Below the pieces are notes generated by a model that saw nothing but the letters and a program-made list of their open reading frames with translations, was not told the origin of the DNA and ran no database searches. Shown here in pieces: positions 43,761 to 51,896 of a stretch of DNA of 64,000 nt. Origin of the DNA: Lachnospiraceae bacterium (GTDB lineage Bacteria; Bacillota; Clostridia; Lachnospirales; Lachnospiraceae); the NCBI GenBank assembly GCA_017622575.1, contig JAGAQU010000064.1, positions 1 through 64,000 on the forward strand. Reading direction: 5' to 3'. The stretch's first letter is position 1; each line of letters opens with the position of its first letter. The translations under genes and the position numbers were made by a program.

Positions 43761-45782
43761 TCAGGCAATTATATTGCGGCGTTTTCGGTGACGCATCCCA
43801 CCGATCAGCATGGCACCGATGAATGCCGCAATCAGAACAATTTCCCCCGGCTCCGAATACGCTCTGTAACCACCGCCTACGGAAAGATTGGATACCTGAA
43901 GAGGCAGGGGAAGGGGCTGGTTCACATCAGTGCTTTCTCCCTCCGGGTTCCTGATTTCTTCCACCACCGCAACAAATGAGGTGTAGGGAGTCATGATGCC
44001 GTAGTCAAGTCCGATTTGCGTTACTTCTTCCTTTACGGAAGGATCATCCTTGCTGTAGCCGTAATCCATCAGCCGCTCGAGGCGCATTCTTGCCCAAAGA
44101 TAGCGGACGGCATCCCCTTTTTCATAAGCTGTGACATTCTCTGCCTTGATTTCCTGTATATAGTCTTCCTTTCCCTTTTTCCCGGTTATAGTAATGGTCC
44201 CTTTGGGTTCTCCCTTCCATTTGCCAAAAAGTACAATGGGTTTTTGGGCAAACAAAGTGGAGGGGACAGAAGGCTCTACATCATACACGTCAAAGCCGTC
44301 ATAAGTAATTTGAATGTCCGAAAGAAGAGGAGACTGAATATAGGTGCGGAACCGGTCTGCAGTGGCAATAGCATCTTCGGCGTCTGTGACAATAAAGGAT
44401 TCTCCAAGACCGGCTGTTGCGATACCCTTGATCAGGTATTCATTTACCGCGTTGCCGATGCCGAAGGAGAAGAAGTTTGCCTTGTCCATATTGTCATTGA
44501 TGATATCAAATGCATTCTGCTCGCCGGAGACATAACCGTCTGTGATCACCACAATACTTCTGGCAATATTATGTTTGGAAGGGATGGCAATAGCATCCTC
44601 CAAGGCAGGGGTGAGGGAGGTCCCGCCGTAACCCTCCTGCTTGTCAATAAGATTCAATGCTTTCTTTATGTTTTCCTCTGTGGCAGGCACGGATTTTTTC
44701 GACATCTGAACCGAGGAACCGGAAAAGAGGATCAGATTAAAGGAATCCGCCTCCCGGAGATTGGAAACAAGATCCCGGATCAAAACCTTGGCTGTATCAA
44801 GGGGATAGCCATTCATGGAGCCGGATACATCCAGGACAAAAATGTATTCCCGTCTGGCGATATCCTCCGGCTCGAAGTGTTCCGGCGGCTGCACTGTCAG
44901 CATAAAGTAATTTTCACCGTTTCCCTTGCTTAGCAAAAGACCACTCTGAATCTCATCTCCGGTCAGTCTGTAATTTAAGATAAAATCACGGTTTCCCGCA
45001 AATTTTTCAGGGTTGGACAGGGTGACCAGTGCAGAGGCTTCTGTACTTTTTACTACATTTATTTCATGCGATTTGCATGTCAGCTCCGTGATGGGAACTC
45101 CGGTAGAGAGATTGACGGTTATGTTGTATGTTTGATCGGGAGTTTTCCCATCGGGCAGATAGGGTGTCCCAACAAAATGATTATGATCATCGGAAGCATC
45201 CTCTGAGGCGCTCATGTAGCGGGGGCCGACTACCGTTGGAAAAACAAATTCATAAGTGCCCTCGCAAGGCGTGATCAGCTGGGTATAGTGGAGTTCAATT
45301 CTGGCGATGTCACCCGGCATAATATTGGCAACATCCATTGTGAACACATTGGGCCGCTGTTCTTCCAGAAGAGAAGCACTTTTTCCTTCGCTTTTGGCCT
45401 GCTCGAATTTCTGGTTTGCTTCTTCCCGCTCTTTGATCTGTGCGGTGACCATCTGATTGCCGATCTGCATTGTCATGCCATGAACAGTGACATCAGTGGA
45501 TGCGGGAAAAACATATTTGGCATTGATGGGAGTTTTCCCTTCATTTGCATAGGTCTGGATCACATAGGTTTCAGCGATCATACCGTTAATATTGACCGTT
45601 ACATCCGTTCCTTTTAGGGGAAAGCAGACAACGGAGGAATCACTGCTTTCCACAACAAAGTAGGGTGCTAAAATACTGTCCTGATCCTCTGCGTTGTTTT
45701 CTTTGGCTAAGGCCACAGGAGCGGATGAGACAAAAATAAGTAATGCAAGAAGCATACACAGCCATTTTCTTTTCTTTTTCAT
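43761..45782 (-). CDS. VIT- and vWA-domain surface protein with C-terminal sorting-like tail
   Basis: Secreted protein of 673 residues. Signal peptide 1-26 (ending APVALA), a VIT domain at about 30-175 (VTVNINGMIAETYVIQTY; YVFPASTDVTVHGM), then a von Willebrand A domain at about 310-480 with the MIDAS motif DVSGS at 318-322. The end shows a tripartite tail: EPG motif near 644, hydrophobic helix IVLIAAFIGAMLIGGM and basic RHRKRR. This tail resembles PEP-CTERM-type exosortase signals, not LPxTG. The downstream exosortase gene is its probable processing enzyme. The role (adhesion, matrix, binding of other proteins) is unknown. GAGG lies 10 bp before ATG. Confidence 0.85.
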   Translation of the reverse strand: MKKKRKWLCMLLALLIFVSSAPVALAKENNAEDQDSILAPYFVVESSDSSVVCFPLKGTDVTVNINGMIAETYVIQTYANEGKTPINAKYVFPASTDVTVHGMTMQIGNQMVTAQIKEREEANQKFEQAKSEGKSASLLEEQRPNVFTMDVANIMPGDIARIELHYTQLITPCEGTYEFVFPTVVGPRYMSASEDASDDHNHFVGTPYLPDGKTPDQTYNITVNLSTGVPITELTCKSHEINVVKSTEASALVTLSNPEKFAGNRDFILNYRLTGDEIQSGLLLSKGNGENYFMLTVQPPEHFEPEDIARREYIFVLDVSGSMNGYPLDTAKVLIRDLVSNLREADSFNLILFSGSSVQMSKKSVPATEENIKKALNLIDKQEGYGGTSLTPALEDAIAIPSKHNIARSIVVITDGYVSGEQNAFDIINDNMDKANFFSFGIGNAVNEYLIKGIATAGLGESFIVTDAEDAIATADRFRTYIQSPLLSDIQITYDGFDVYDVEPSVPSTLFAQKPIVLFGKWKGEPKGTITITGKKGKEDYIQEIKAENVTAYEKGDAVRYLWARMRLERLMDYGYSKDDPSVKEEVTQIGLDYGIMTPYTSFVAVVEEIRNPEGESTDVNQPLPLPLQVSNLSVGGGYRAYSEPGEIVLIAAFIGAMLIGGMRHRKRRNIIA

Positions 45783-45845
45783 ATTCGTTTACCTCATATG
45801 TTTTCATTTCTTTTTTACTTTCTGACATTAAAATACAATACCCAT

Positions 45846-45911
45846 GCATCAAAGTAGCATCAAAGTTGTATCCATTTTGCATCATTTTTGCATCAAAGTT
45901 GCATCATAAAT
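45846..45911 (+). promoter_or_regulatory. Six direct repeats with 11-bp period (operator)
   Basis: Units begin at 45846, 45857, 45868, 45879, 45890 and 45901, each starting GCATCAAAGT or a close variant (third unit GTATCCATTTT). The last unit touches the -35 box of the rightward promoter. The 11-bp period places all sites on one face of the helix, the geometry of PhoB/OmpR-type boxes; the regulator is unknown. The same region lies upstream of the leftward VIT-exosortase genes. Confidence 0.85.
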
Positions 45912-45939
45912 TGACAGGTGATAGGATAGCGGATAAACT
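45911..45939 (+). promoter_or_regulatory. Sigma-A promoter of the MFS/S66 operon
   Basis: TTGACA (45911-45916), 17-bp spacer, TAAACT (45934-45939), directly after the 11-bp repeats. Confidence 0.7.
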
Positions 45940-45980
45940 GAATATGGTAAAAAAACAACTAAGGAGAGAGGAACAGACAG

Positions 45981-47045
45981 ATGAACGGGCAAAGAGCGGT
46001 AACGGCAATTTATGGAACACTTCATTTCTTTGTAGATTTCTGTTGTGCCTTCTTTCTCCTTGGTATGTTGTCAGAAAGTGAAAACTTATACTACTATTTT
46101 TTGATATACAATTTCTGTGCCTTTGCTTTACAGATGCCTTTCGGACTTCTGGCAGACAGATGGAAAAGGAACAACCTTGTTGCTGCAGCAGGCTGTCTTC
46201 TGACCGCAACGATTCCCCTTATCTATGGATTAACCGGAATGCGGCACGGCTTCGGCGCTGAGATGGGAGCTGTTGTTCTTACAGGGCTTGGCAACTGCCT
46301 GTTTCATGTTGGCGGTGGCATTGAAATATTGGAAAAAGGGAAGGGGAAACTTTCTCCTCTCGGCATTTTTGTGTCTCCCGGAGCCATAGGAATCTTCCTT
46401 GGAAGCCTGTTCGGAAAAGCGGATGTGGTACCGTATGCATTTCCTTATTTCATTTTATTGGTTGGTACGGGCTTGCTGCTGTATCGGTCAAAAGAGATGT
46501 ATGGCGGCGTTTCCGGCGGGAATAAGCCTTCGGCGATAGAACCTATGACCTTTCCGGGGAAATCATGCCTGATCGCACTGCTTTGTTTCTTCTTTGTGGT
46601 GGTTTTGAGATCCCATCTTGGCATGGTATACAGCTTTCCATGGAAAAAAGAGATTGCGGGAGGGATCCTTGGGCTTATGGGAGTCGTGTTTGGCAAGGCT
46701 TGGGGAGGTATTCTGGCTGACAAATTCGGAATGCAAAAGACAATGCTGTTTTCCATGGTTTTCTCCATGCTTTGTTTTTGCTTTTCCGGTCATATGATAT
46801 TCGGTGTGCTGGGACTTTTCTTCTTTAATATGACCATGCCCATTACCCTTTATCTGGCAGCAGACATTCTTGAAAGATACAGAGGGTTTGCGTTCGGAAT
46901 CCTGACGTTTGCCATTTTTATTGGATATCTTCCGGCTTATTTTGGTTATCGCGCCAGCACACCGGCTCTTTTTGCGGGGATTGGCTTTTGTTCCCTGATT
47001 ATACTGGAAGCAGGCTATGGGTTAATGAGGAAAAAACATGAATGA
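45981..47045 (+). CDS. Major-facilitator-like membrane transporter
   Basis: Polytopic protein of 354 residues with 10-12 hydrophobic helices and the MFS loop between helices 2 and 3 (MPFGLLADRWKRNNL), repeated in the second half (GGILADKFGMQKTMLF). FHVGGGIEILEKG after helix 4 recalls the motif of fosmidomycin-resistance-type exporters. The length is a little short for 12 helices. AAGGAGAGAGG precedes ATG. It heads an operon with overlapping genes, controlled by the 11-bp repeat region. Substrate unknown. Confidence 0.82.
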   Translation: MNGQRAVTAIYGTLHFFVDFCCAFFLLGMLSESENLYYYFLIYNFCAFALQMPFGLLADRWKRNNLVAAAGCLLTATIPLIYGLTGMRHGFGAEMGAVVLTGLGNCLFHVGGGIEILEKGKGKLSPLGIFVSPGAIGIFLGSLFGKADVVPYAFPYFILLVGTGLLLYRSKEMYGGVSGGNKPSAIEPMTFPGKSCLIALLCFFFVVVLRSHLGMVYSFPWKKEIAGGILGLMGVVFGKAWGGILADKFGMQKTMLFSMVFSMLCFCFSGHMIFGVLGLFFFNMTMPITLYLAADILERYRGFAFGILTFAIFIGYLPAYFGYRASTPALFAGIGFCSLIILEAGYGLMRKKHE

Positions 47046-47352
47046 ACTGTTTCTTAAGCTTGTCATCTCGCTACTTTTGACTTTGGTCACAGAATTTCCT
47101 GTGGCATTTCTTTTTCAGGCAAAGGGAAAAGATCTGCTTTTGGTTTTTCTTGTCAATATTCTCACCAATCCTGCCGTGGTGCTTGTCTCCACACTGACAG
47201 GTGACAGAGTTTCCTTACAGATGATATTGGAAGGAATGGCGATATTGGCAGAAGGCTTTTATTACAATAAATACAGTACCTATATGAGGAAAGGATTCCT
47301 ATGTTCTTTCTGCTGCAATCTGGTATCCTATGGTGTCGGATTACTGCTTTGA
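47038..47352 (+). CDS. Small membrane protein of unknown function
   Basis: 104 residues with three or four hydrophobic segments (LFLKLVISLLLTLVTEFPVAFLF; LLLVFLVNILTNPAVVLVST; FLCSFCCNLVSYGVGLLL). Its start overlaps the transporter gene by eight bases, which supports real, coupled translation. I do not recognise the family. It may be an accessory subunit of the transporter or part of the surface system nearby. Confidence 0.75.
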   Translation: MNELFLKLVISLLLTLVTEFPVAFLFQAKGKDLLLVFLVNILTNPAVVLVSTLTGDRVSLQMILEGMAILAEGFYYNKYSTYMRKGFLCSFCCNLVSYGVGLLL

Positions 47353-47376
47353 CAATAAAAAACGGAGGAAAAGAAA

Positions 47377-48234
47377 ATGAGAAAAAATTACCTGTCCCTG
47401 CTGATATTTTTTGTGGCAATGTTTATGATATTTCCTTCCCTGACTGCCAGGGCAGATGCGATCTGGGAGCCCTTCGGTGACTTTTATGAGCAGCACTGGG
47501 AAGAGTGTGAACCGATAAATGAAAGTTACTTGACCAACGGTGAAGAGGGATTTGTGACTGTCTATGAATCCCCTTTATCAGGAAAAGAAGTGGCGAAGAT
47601 CAAAAACGGAAAGGCAGTATATATCGGCTGCGTGTGGAATGACCGGAAAGGGAATCTATGGGGCGCGGTGGATTTGCACAGTTTTAAGCAGGAAGAGGGA
47701 GAGACTGTGAGGGAGGAAGTGTATAACGGCTGGGCTCCTATGGAAAACTTTGCGGAAATATATAACGAGGGCGATTTTCGGGCGGAACACAGGAATGAGT
47801 TTAAAGAGTATGCCGGAGAACTGGATGATTATGAAATAAAAAATGAAATCTTGATATGGACCTATCCCGGTTCGGAGGAGCTCCAAAGTACCCTCCCGGA
47901 ATACTGGAATGAGAATGAAGTACCCACATATGAATACCTCTATACGGACAGGGACGGACTTAGGTGGACTTATATCGGATACTATTATGGAATGAAGGGA
48001 TGGGTCTGTGTGGATGATCCCGAAAATGAAAATCTGAAAACAAGCTATGGCCCTGGCAAAAAAGAGCAGGAACTTTATCCTGTCAATACGCCGGACGGAG
48101 AGCTTCAGATGACACTGAAAAATCCTGCTGACGGAAGTCTGAAAGCAGTACTGATCGCGGTAGCAGCGGTTGTTCTTGTGACGGTCATACTGATCCCGGT
48201 CATTTTTGGAAAGAAAAGAGGTAAGAGAGAATGA
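47377..48234 (+). CDS. Secreted, membrane-anchored SH3-like protein
   Basis: A signal peptide (LSLLIFFVAMFMIFPSLTARADA) is followed by a Trp/Tyr/acid-rich outer part of about 230 residues, which looks like two SH3-type segments (GFVTVYESPLSGKEVAKIKNG near 55-75; RWTYIGYYYGMKGWVCVDDPEN near 190-211), and a C-terminal membrane helix (AVLIAVAAVVLVTVILIPVIF) with a basic end. 285 residues. GGAGG lies before ATG, and its stop overlaps the next gene (ATGA). The tail has no EPG or LPxTG motif, so it is a plain membrane anchor. Function unknown; association with the VIT/exosortase genes suggests a surface role. Confidence 0.75.
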   Translation: MRKNYLSLLIFFVAMFMIFPSLTARADAIWEPFGDFYEQHWEECEPINESYLTNGEEGFVTVYESPLSGKEVAKIKNGKAVYIGCVWNDRKGNLWGAVDLHSFKQEEGETVREEVYNGWAPMENFAEIYNEGDFRAEHRNEFKEYAGELDDYEIKNEILIWTYPGSEELQSTLPEYWNENEVPTYEYLYTDRDGLRWTYIGYYYGMKGWVCVDDPENENLKTSYGPGKKEQELYPVNTPDGELQMTLKNPADGSLKAVLIAVAAVVLVTVILIPVIFGKKRGKRE

Positions 48235-49277
48235 GATATCCTGAATTTTTAAAGCAGAACGGAACCATCGGATTTGTGGCTCCTTCCTTTGGATGTAGCA
48301 TAGAGCCTTACAGATCCGCATTTGAGAATGCAAAGAAAAAATGGGAGGCGGCCGGTTATCACCTTGACCTTGGTCCCAATTGTTATGCGGACTATGGCGT
48401 TGGAATCAGCAATACGCCGGAGAAATGCGGGGAGGAACTGACAGAATATTATATCAGTGAAAAAAATGACTGCCTGATCTCCTGCGGCGGCGGTGAACTG
48501 ATGTGCGAAATCTTAAATTATGTGGATTTTGAAGCGGTAAAAAAGGCGAAACCTAAGTGGTATATGGGCTATTCCGACAATACCAATATGACCTTTCTTC
48601 TGACCACACTGTGCGATACGGCTTCTGTTTACGGTCCCTGCGCCGCTTCCTTTGGCATGGATCCATGGCATCCCTCCATCACGGATGCCTTTGATTTGTT
48701 GAAAGGGGAAAAAATGTCCTTTGAGAGCTATGGCACGTGGGAGAAGGAGAGTCTGAAGGATGAGGAACATCCCCTTCTTCCGTACAATTGTACAGAACCG
48801 CTTTCTATCAAAATGTTTGCACCGGATGCGCAGGGTGTTCTGAAAAAAACGGAAGAAACCGTAGTGGAAGGAAGACTGTTGGGAGGCTGCATGGACTGCC
48901 TTGTGAATTTCCTTGGGACTAAATTTGACAAGGTAAGGGATTTTACAGAGAACTATCAGGAGGACGGGATCATCTGGTTTCTGGAGGCCTGTGATCTGAA
49001 TGTGTTTTCGATAAGGCGGGCTATGTGGCAGATGGAAAATGCAGGATGGTTTTCCAATGTGAAGGGTTTTCTCATCGGCAGGCCATTAAACGGTGAGACA
49101 ATGATGAATCTTGATCATCTGGGTGCTGTCCTTTCCGTTGCGGAAAAATATCATGTTCCGGTAATTCTGGATGCGGATCTCGGTCATTTGTCACCTACCA
49201 TGCCGCTGATTACGGGAAGTATGGCGAAAATAGAGGGGCGCAAAGGGAAGATAAAAGTAGCAATGGAGCTGAAATAG
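48231..49277 (+). CDS. S66-family LD-carboxypeptidase (LdcA/MccF-like)
   Basis: Serine peptidase of the S66 family, 348 residues, cytoplasmic. The nucleophile is in WYMGYSDNTNM near residue 105-115, Glu in IWFLEACDLN near 247, and His in LGHLSPTMPL near 320. Family members either cut the terminal D-Ala from murein tetrapeptides during recycling or inactivate microcin C-like peptides. SCGGGELMCEIL is also conserved. It overlaps the previous gene and ends the operon that starts with the MFS carrier; an immunity or detoxification role would suit that context but is not shown. Confidence 0.9.
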   Translation: MRYPEFLKQNGTIGFVAPSFGCSIEPYRSAFENAKKKWEAAGYHLDLGPNCYADYGVGISNTPEKCGEELTEYYISEKNDCLISCGGGELMCEILNYVDFEAVKKAKPKWYMGYSDNTNMTFLLTTLCDTASVYGPCAASFGMDPWHPSITDAFDLLKGEKMSFESYGTWEKESLKDEEHPLLPYNCTEPLSIKMFAPDAQGVLKKTEETVVEGRLLGGCMDCLVNFLGTKFDKVRDFTENYQEDGIIWFLEACDLNVFSIRRAMWQMENAGWFSNVKGFLIGRPLNGETMMNLDHLGAVLSVAEKYHVPVILDADLGHLSPTMPLITGSMAKIEGRKGKIKVAMELK

Positions 49278-49311
49278 GCGTAAACTGGGAGTATTTGACG
49301 ACGGATGACAG

Positions 49312-49340
49312 TTGAATGGGCGTTTCATGTTTTTTATAAT
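49312..49340 (+). promoter_or_regulatory. Sigma-A promoter of the Spo0A-domain gene
   Basis: TTGAAT (49312-49317), 17-bp spacer, perfect TATAAT (49335-49340). A near-match to the Spo0A box (TGACGAC, consensus TGNCGAA) lies at 49296-49302, just upstream of the -35 element. The promoter lies inside the possible frame extension, which supports the start at 49380. Confidence 0.7.
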
Positions 49341-49379
49341 GTTTTTGTAGCAAGATTTGAAAAATATGGAGGAATTGTG

Positions 49380-49901
49380 ATGGAACAGCTTAATTTAACT
49401 GCGATAAAGGATACGGATAAGGTATATCAGATTCTGGATGACCTGATTTCCATGAACAGGGAATTCCAGATTATGATCACTGTACCATCAGGAAGCAAAT
49501 CATCAGAGAAAAAGAGCAGGGGACAGGAGAGTAAGGAGAAGAAGCTTACTTTTGACCTTGAAAAGGACGTAACGGATATGATCCATGAGATCGGTGTGCC
49601 GGCTCATATTAAGGGATATCAGTACTTAAGAGAAGCGATCATGATGTCGGTGGAAGATCCGGATATGCTTGGCTCCATAACAAAAGTGCTTTACCCTACC
49701 ATTGCAAAGAGATATCAGACTACTTCAAGCAGAGTGGAAAGAGCCATCAGACATGCCATAGAGGTAGCCTGGAACAGAGGAAAAATGGAAACACTGGATA
49801 ATCTCTTCGGGTATACTATAAGTACAGGAAAAGGAAAACCTACCAATTCTGAATTCATTGCGCTGATCGCAGACAGGATCAGGCTGCAATATAAGAAATA
49901 A
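49380..49901 (+). CDS. Stand-alone Spo0A DNA-binding domain protein, no receiver domain
   Basis: 173 residues. From residue 66 on it is a close match to the Spo0A effector domain: [56 protein letters not shown] (recognition helix) and [18 protein letters not shown]. The first 65 residues are a short helical segment plus a Lys/Ser/Glu-rich linker; the roughly 120-residue receiver with its phospho-Asp is absent. ATG at 49380 follows GGAGG by 7 bp, and a promoter lies at 49312. It should bind 0A boxes without phosphorylation control, as a constitutive form, competitor or phage/island-type relative. It lies 10 kb after spoIVB, the usual neighbour of spo0A. Confidence 0.9.
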   Translation: MEQLNLTAIKDTDKVYQILDDLISMNREFQIMITVPSGSKSSEKKSRGQESKEKKLTFDLEKDVTDMIHEIGVPAHIKGYQYLREAIMMSVEDPDMLGSITKVLYPTIAKRYQTTSSRVERAIRHAIEVAWNRGKMETLDNLFGYTISTGKGKPTNSEFIALIADRIRLQYKK

Positions 49902-49952
49902 AGACATAATAACAGTTGCGCAGACAGAGTTTTTCCAAATTCTCTCTTTCAT

Positions 49953-49980
49953 TGATTAGGTTTATGTTGTATACTATTAT
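49953..49980 (+). promoter_or_regulatory. Candidate promoter of glgA
   Basis: TTGATT (49953-49958), 16-bp spacer, TATTAT (49975-49980), with an alternative TATACT at 49970-49975. Confidence 0.45.
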
Positions 49981-50006
49981 CTAAGAATAATATTGGAGGG
50001 TTTGTG

Positions 50007-51452
50007 ATGAAAAAAATTCTTTTTGTCGCATCAGAGGGTGTACCATTTATTAAAACGGGAGGGCTTGCCGACGTTGTAGGTTCCCTTCCCAAATGTATTG
50101 ACAGGCAATATTTTGATGTGAGAGTAGTCCTTCCCAAATATACCTGTATGAGACAGGAAATGAAGGATAAACTCAGCTATGTAACTCATTTTTACATGGA
50201 CTTTCACTGGAAAAATGAGTATGTCGGTATCCTGTATGCCGAAGTAGACGGAGTCAAATATTATTTCATAGATAATGAAAGCTTTTTTAACGGCTTTAAG
50301 CCTTACAGTGACAATGCCCTGTTTGAAATTGAAAAATATGCATTTTTCTCAAAGGCAGCGTTGTCTATCCTTCCGGTGATCGATTTCAGACCTGATATCA
50401 TTCACTGCCATGACTGGCAGACAGGTCTCATCCCGGTATATTTAAAAGAACGCTTCCAGGGAAGCGATTTTTATCGGGGCATTAAATCCATTATGACCAT
50501 TCACAATCTGAAATTCCAGGGAAAATGGAGCGTAAAGGAAGTAAAGGATATCACGGGACTTCCCGACTATTACTTTACACCAGATAAGCTGGAAGCCTAC
50601 AAGGATGCCAACCTGTTAAAGGGCGGTATTGTATATGCTGATGCGATTACTACCGTAAGCCCTACATACGCAGAAGAGATCAAGACACCTTTTTATGGAG
50701 AAAATCTGGATGGTCTGCTTCGGGCCAGAAGCCATGACCTTCGCGGTATCATAAACGGAATTGATACGGATGATTTCAATCCTGAAACCGATAAGAATAT
50801 CGAGTACAATTACAATGCCATGAACTTCCGCAAGGAAAAAATCAAGAATAAGCGGGCACTTCAGGCTGAACTTGGACTGGAGCAGGATGACAAGAAGTTT
50901 ATGATCGGCATTGTGTCCAGATTGACAGATCAGAAGGGCTTTGATCTGATCGCTTATATTATGGATGAACTCTGCCAGAGCAATGTGCAGATAGTGGTAC
51001 TTGGCACCGGTGAGGAACGCTATGAAAATATGTTCCGCCATTTTGACTGGAAGTACAATAATAAAGTATCGGCCAATATCTATTATTCCGATGCCTTATC
51101 CCATAAGATATATGCGGCAAGTGATGCATTCCTGATGCCGTCTCTGTTTGAACCCTGCGGTTTAAGCCAGCTGATGAGCCTCCGCTACGGAACTGTGCCG
51201 ATTGTCAGGGAAACAGGCGGATTAAAGGATACGGTGCAGCCTTACAATGAGTATGAGAGTACCGGTACCGGATTTTCCTTTACCAATTATAATGCACATG
51301 AGATGCTTGGAACCATCTATTATGCAGAGAAGATCTTTTATGAGAAGAAGCGGGAATGGAACAAGATTGTTGACCGTGCCATGGCTGCTGACTTCTCCTG
51401 GAATGTTTCCGCGAAGAAATATCAGGAAATGTATGACTGGCTGATCGGATAG
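50007..51452 (+). CDS. glgA: Glycogen synthase (ADP-glucose type)
   Basis: GT5 glycosyltransferase that extends alpha-1,4-glucan from ADP-glucose. The N-terminal KTGGLADVVGSLP (donor site) near residue 15-27, HCHDWQTGLIPVYL near 135 and the C-terminal MPSLFEPCGLSQLMSLRYGTVPIVRETGGLKDTV-type segments (in blocks) are intact; 481 residues. ATG at 50007, 7 bp after GGAGG, is preferred over GTG at 50004. No other glycogen gene is nearby, so it is an isolated copy. Confidence 0.96.
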   Translation: MKKILFVASEGVPFIKTGGLADVVGSLPKCIDRQYFDVRVVLPKYTCMRQEMKDKLSYVTHFYMDFHWKNEYVGILYAEVDGVKYYFIDNESFFNGFKPYSDNALFEIEKYAFFSKAALSILPVIDFRPDIIHCHDWQTGLIPVYLKERFQGSDFYRGIKSIMTIHNLKFQGKWSVKEVKDITGLPDYYFTPDKLEAYKDANLLKGGIVYADAITTVSPTYAEEIKTPFYGENLDGLLRARSHDLRGIINGIDTDDFNPETDKNIEYNYNAMNFRKEKIKNKRALQAELGLEQDDKKFMIGIVSRLTDQKGFDLIAYIMDELCQSNVQIVVLGTGEERYENMFRHFDWKYNNKVSANIYYSDALSHKIYAASDAFLMPSLFEPCGLSQLMSLRYGTVPIVRETGGLKDTVQPYNEYESTGTGFSFTNYNAHEMLGTIYYAEKIFYEKKREWNKIVDRAMAADFSWNVSAKKYQEMYDWLIG

Positions 51453-51485
51453 GTTGGTTATCTCACTTTTGTTCTAAAAAGCGAT

Positions 51486-51852
51486 CTGTAAGGTTGGTGA
51501 TGACCTAAAATCATACAACCTTACAGATTTATTCTATTTTCATTCAAATATGTAATGTTAGTCCTCATCTTGCCAGGACTTAAGCACACCAACATTACAG
51601 AAATTCCAAGAAATGCGCTAAATATGTAACATTTTACTTCCACGTACGATAGCAGGAGCAGTTCAGGATTACATAAAATTCAATAAACAAGTCAAATATG
51701 TAATGTTTTGATGCTATTTGCGATATAAGGAGTAATTCAAGATTACATAAAATCCCAAAAACATATTAAATATGTAACTTTCTGCCATTATTTATTTGAG
51801 AATGGAAGTAGAAGCATTACAGAAATTGATCAAAACTTATCAAATATGTAAT
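51486..51852 (+). repeat. Degenerate tandem array with exact 74-bp period
   Basis: AAATATGTAAY occurs at 51546, 51620, 51694, 51768 and 51842, and TTACA[GT] at 51521, 51595, 51669, 51743 and 51817; every step is 74 bp. Between TTACA and TGTAAY lie 36-bp blocks; the 38-bp intervals are more diverse, but two share CGATA-N2-AGGAG-N3-TTCA. The block ends are inverted (ATGTAAT / ATTACAT), so each unit can form a stem. In the leftmost part, CTGTAAGGTTG (51486-51496) pairs perfectly with CAACCTTACAG (51516-51526) and may end glgA transcription. The array fills the 444 bp before the next gene. Confidence 0.85.
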
Positions 51853-51896
51853 GTACTGATATTCAATACATCGCGATACTGTCACAGAGGGGATAT

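Noticed and set aside
43419-43979. 186-codon plus-strand frame opposite the exosortase and VIT genes
   Set aside because: Antisense of genes with clear catalytic motifs; no homology-like pattern or start signal.
49305-49379. N-terminal extension of the Spo0A-domain protein
   Set aside because: The extension covers the TTGAAT-N17-TATAAT promoter and has no receiver-like sequence; GGAGG is placed for ATG at 49380.
51521-51852. CRISPR array (36-bp repeats, 38-bp spacers, period 74)
   Set aside because: The spacing fits a CRISPR, but the five 36-bp blocks are only partly conserved, two of the intervals resemble each other (CGATA, AGGAG, TTCA in register), and no cas gene is in the window. A degenerate tandem repeat explains it better.
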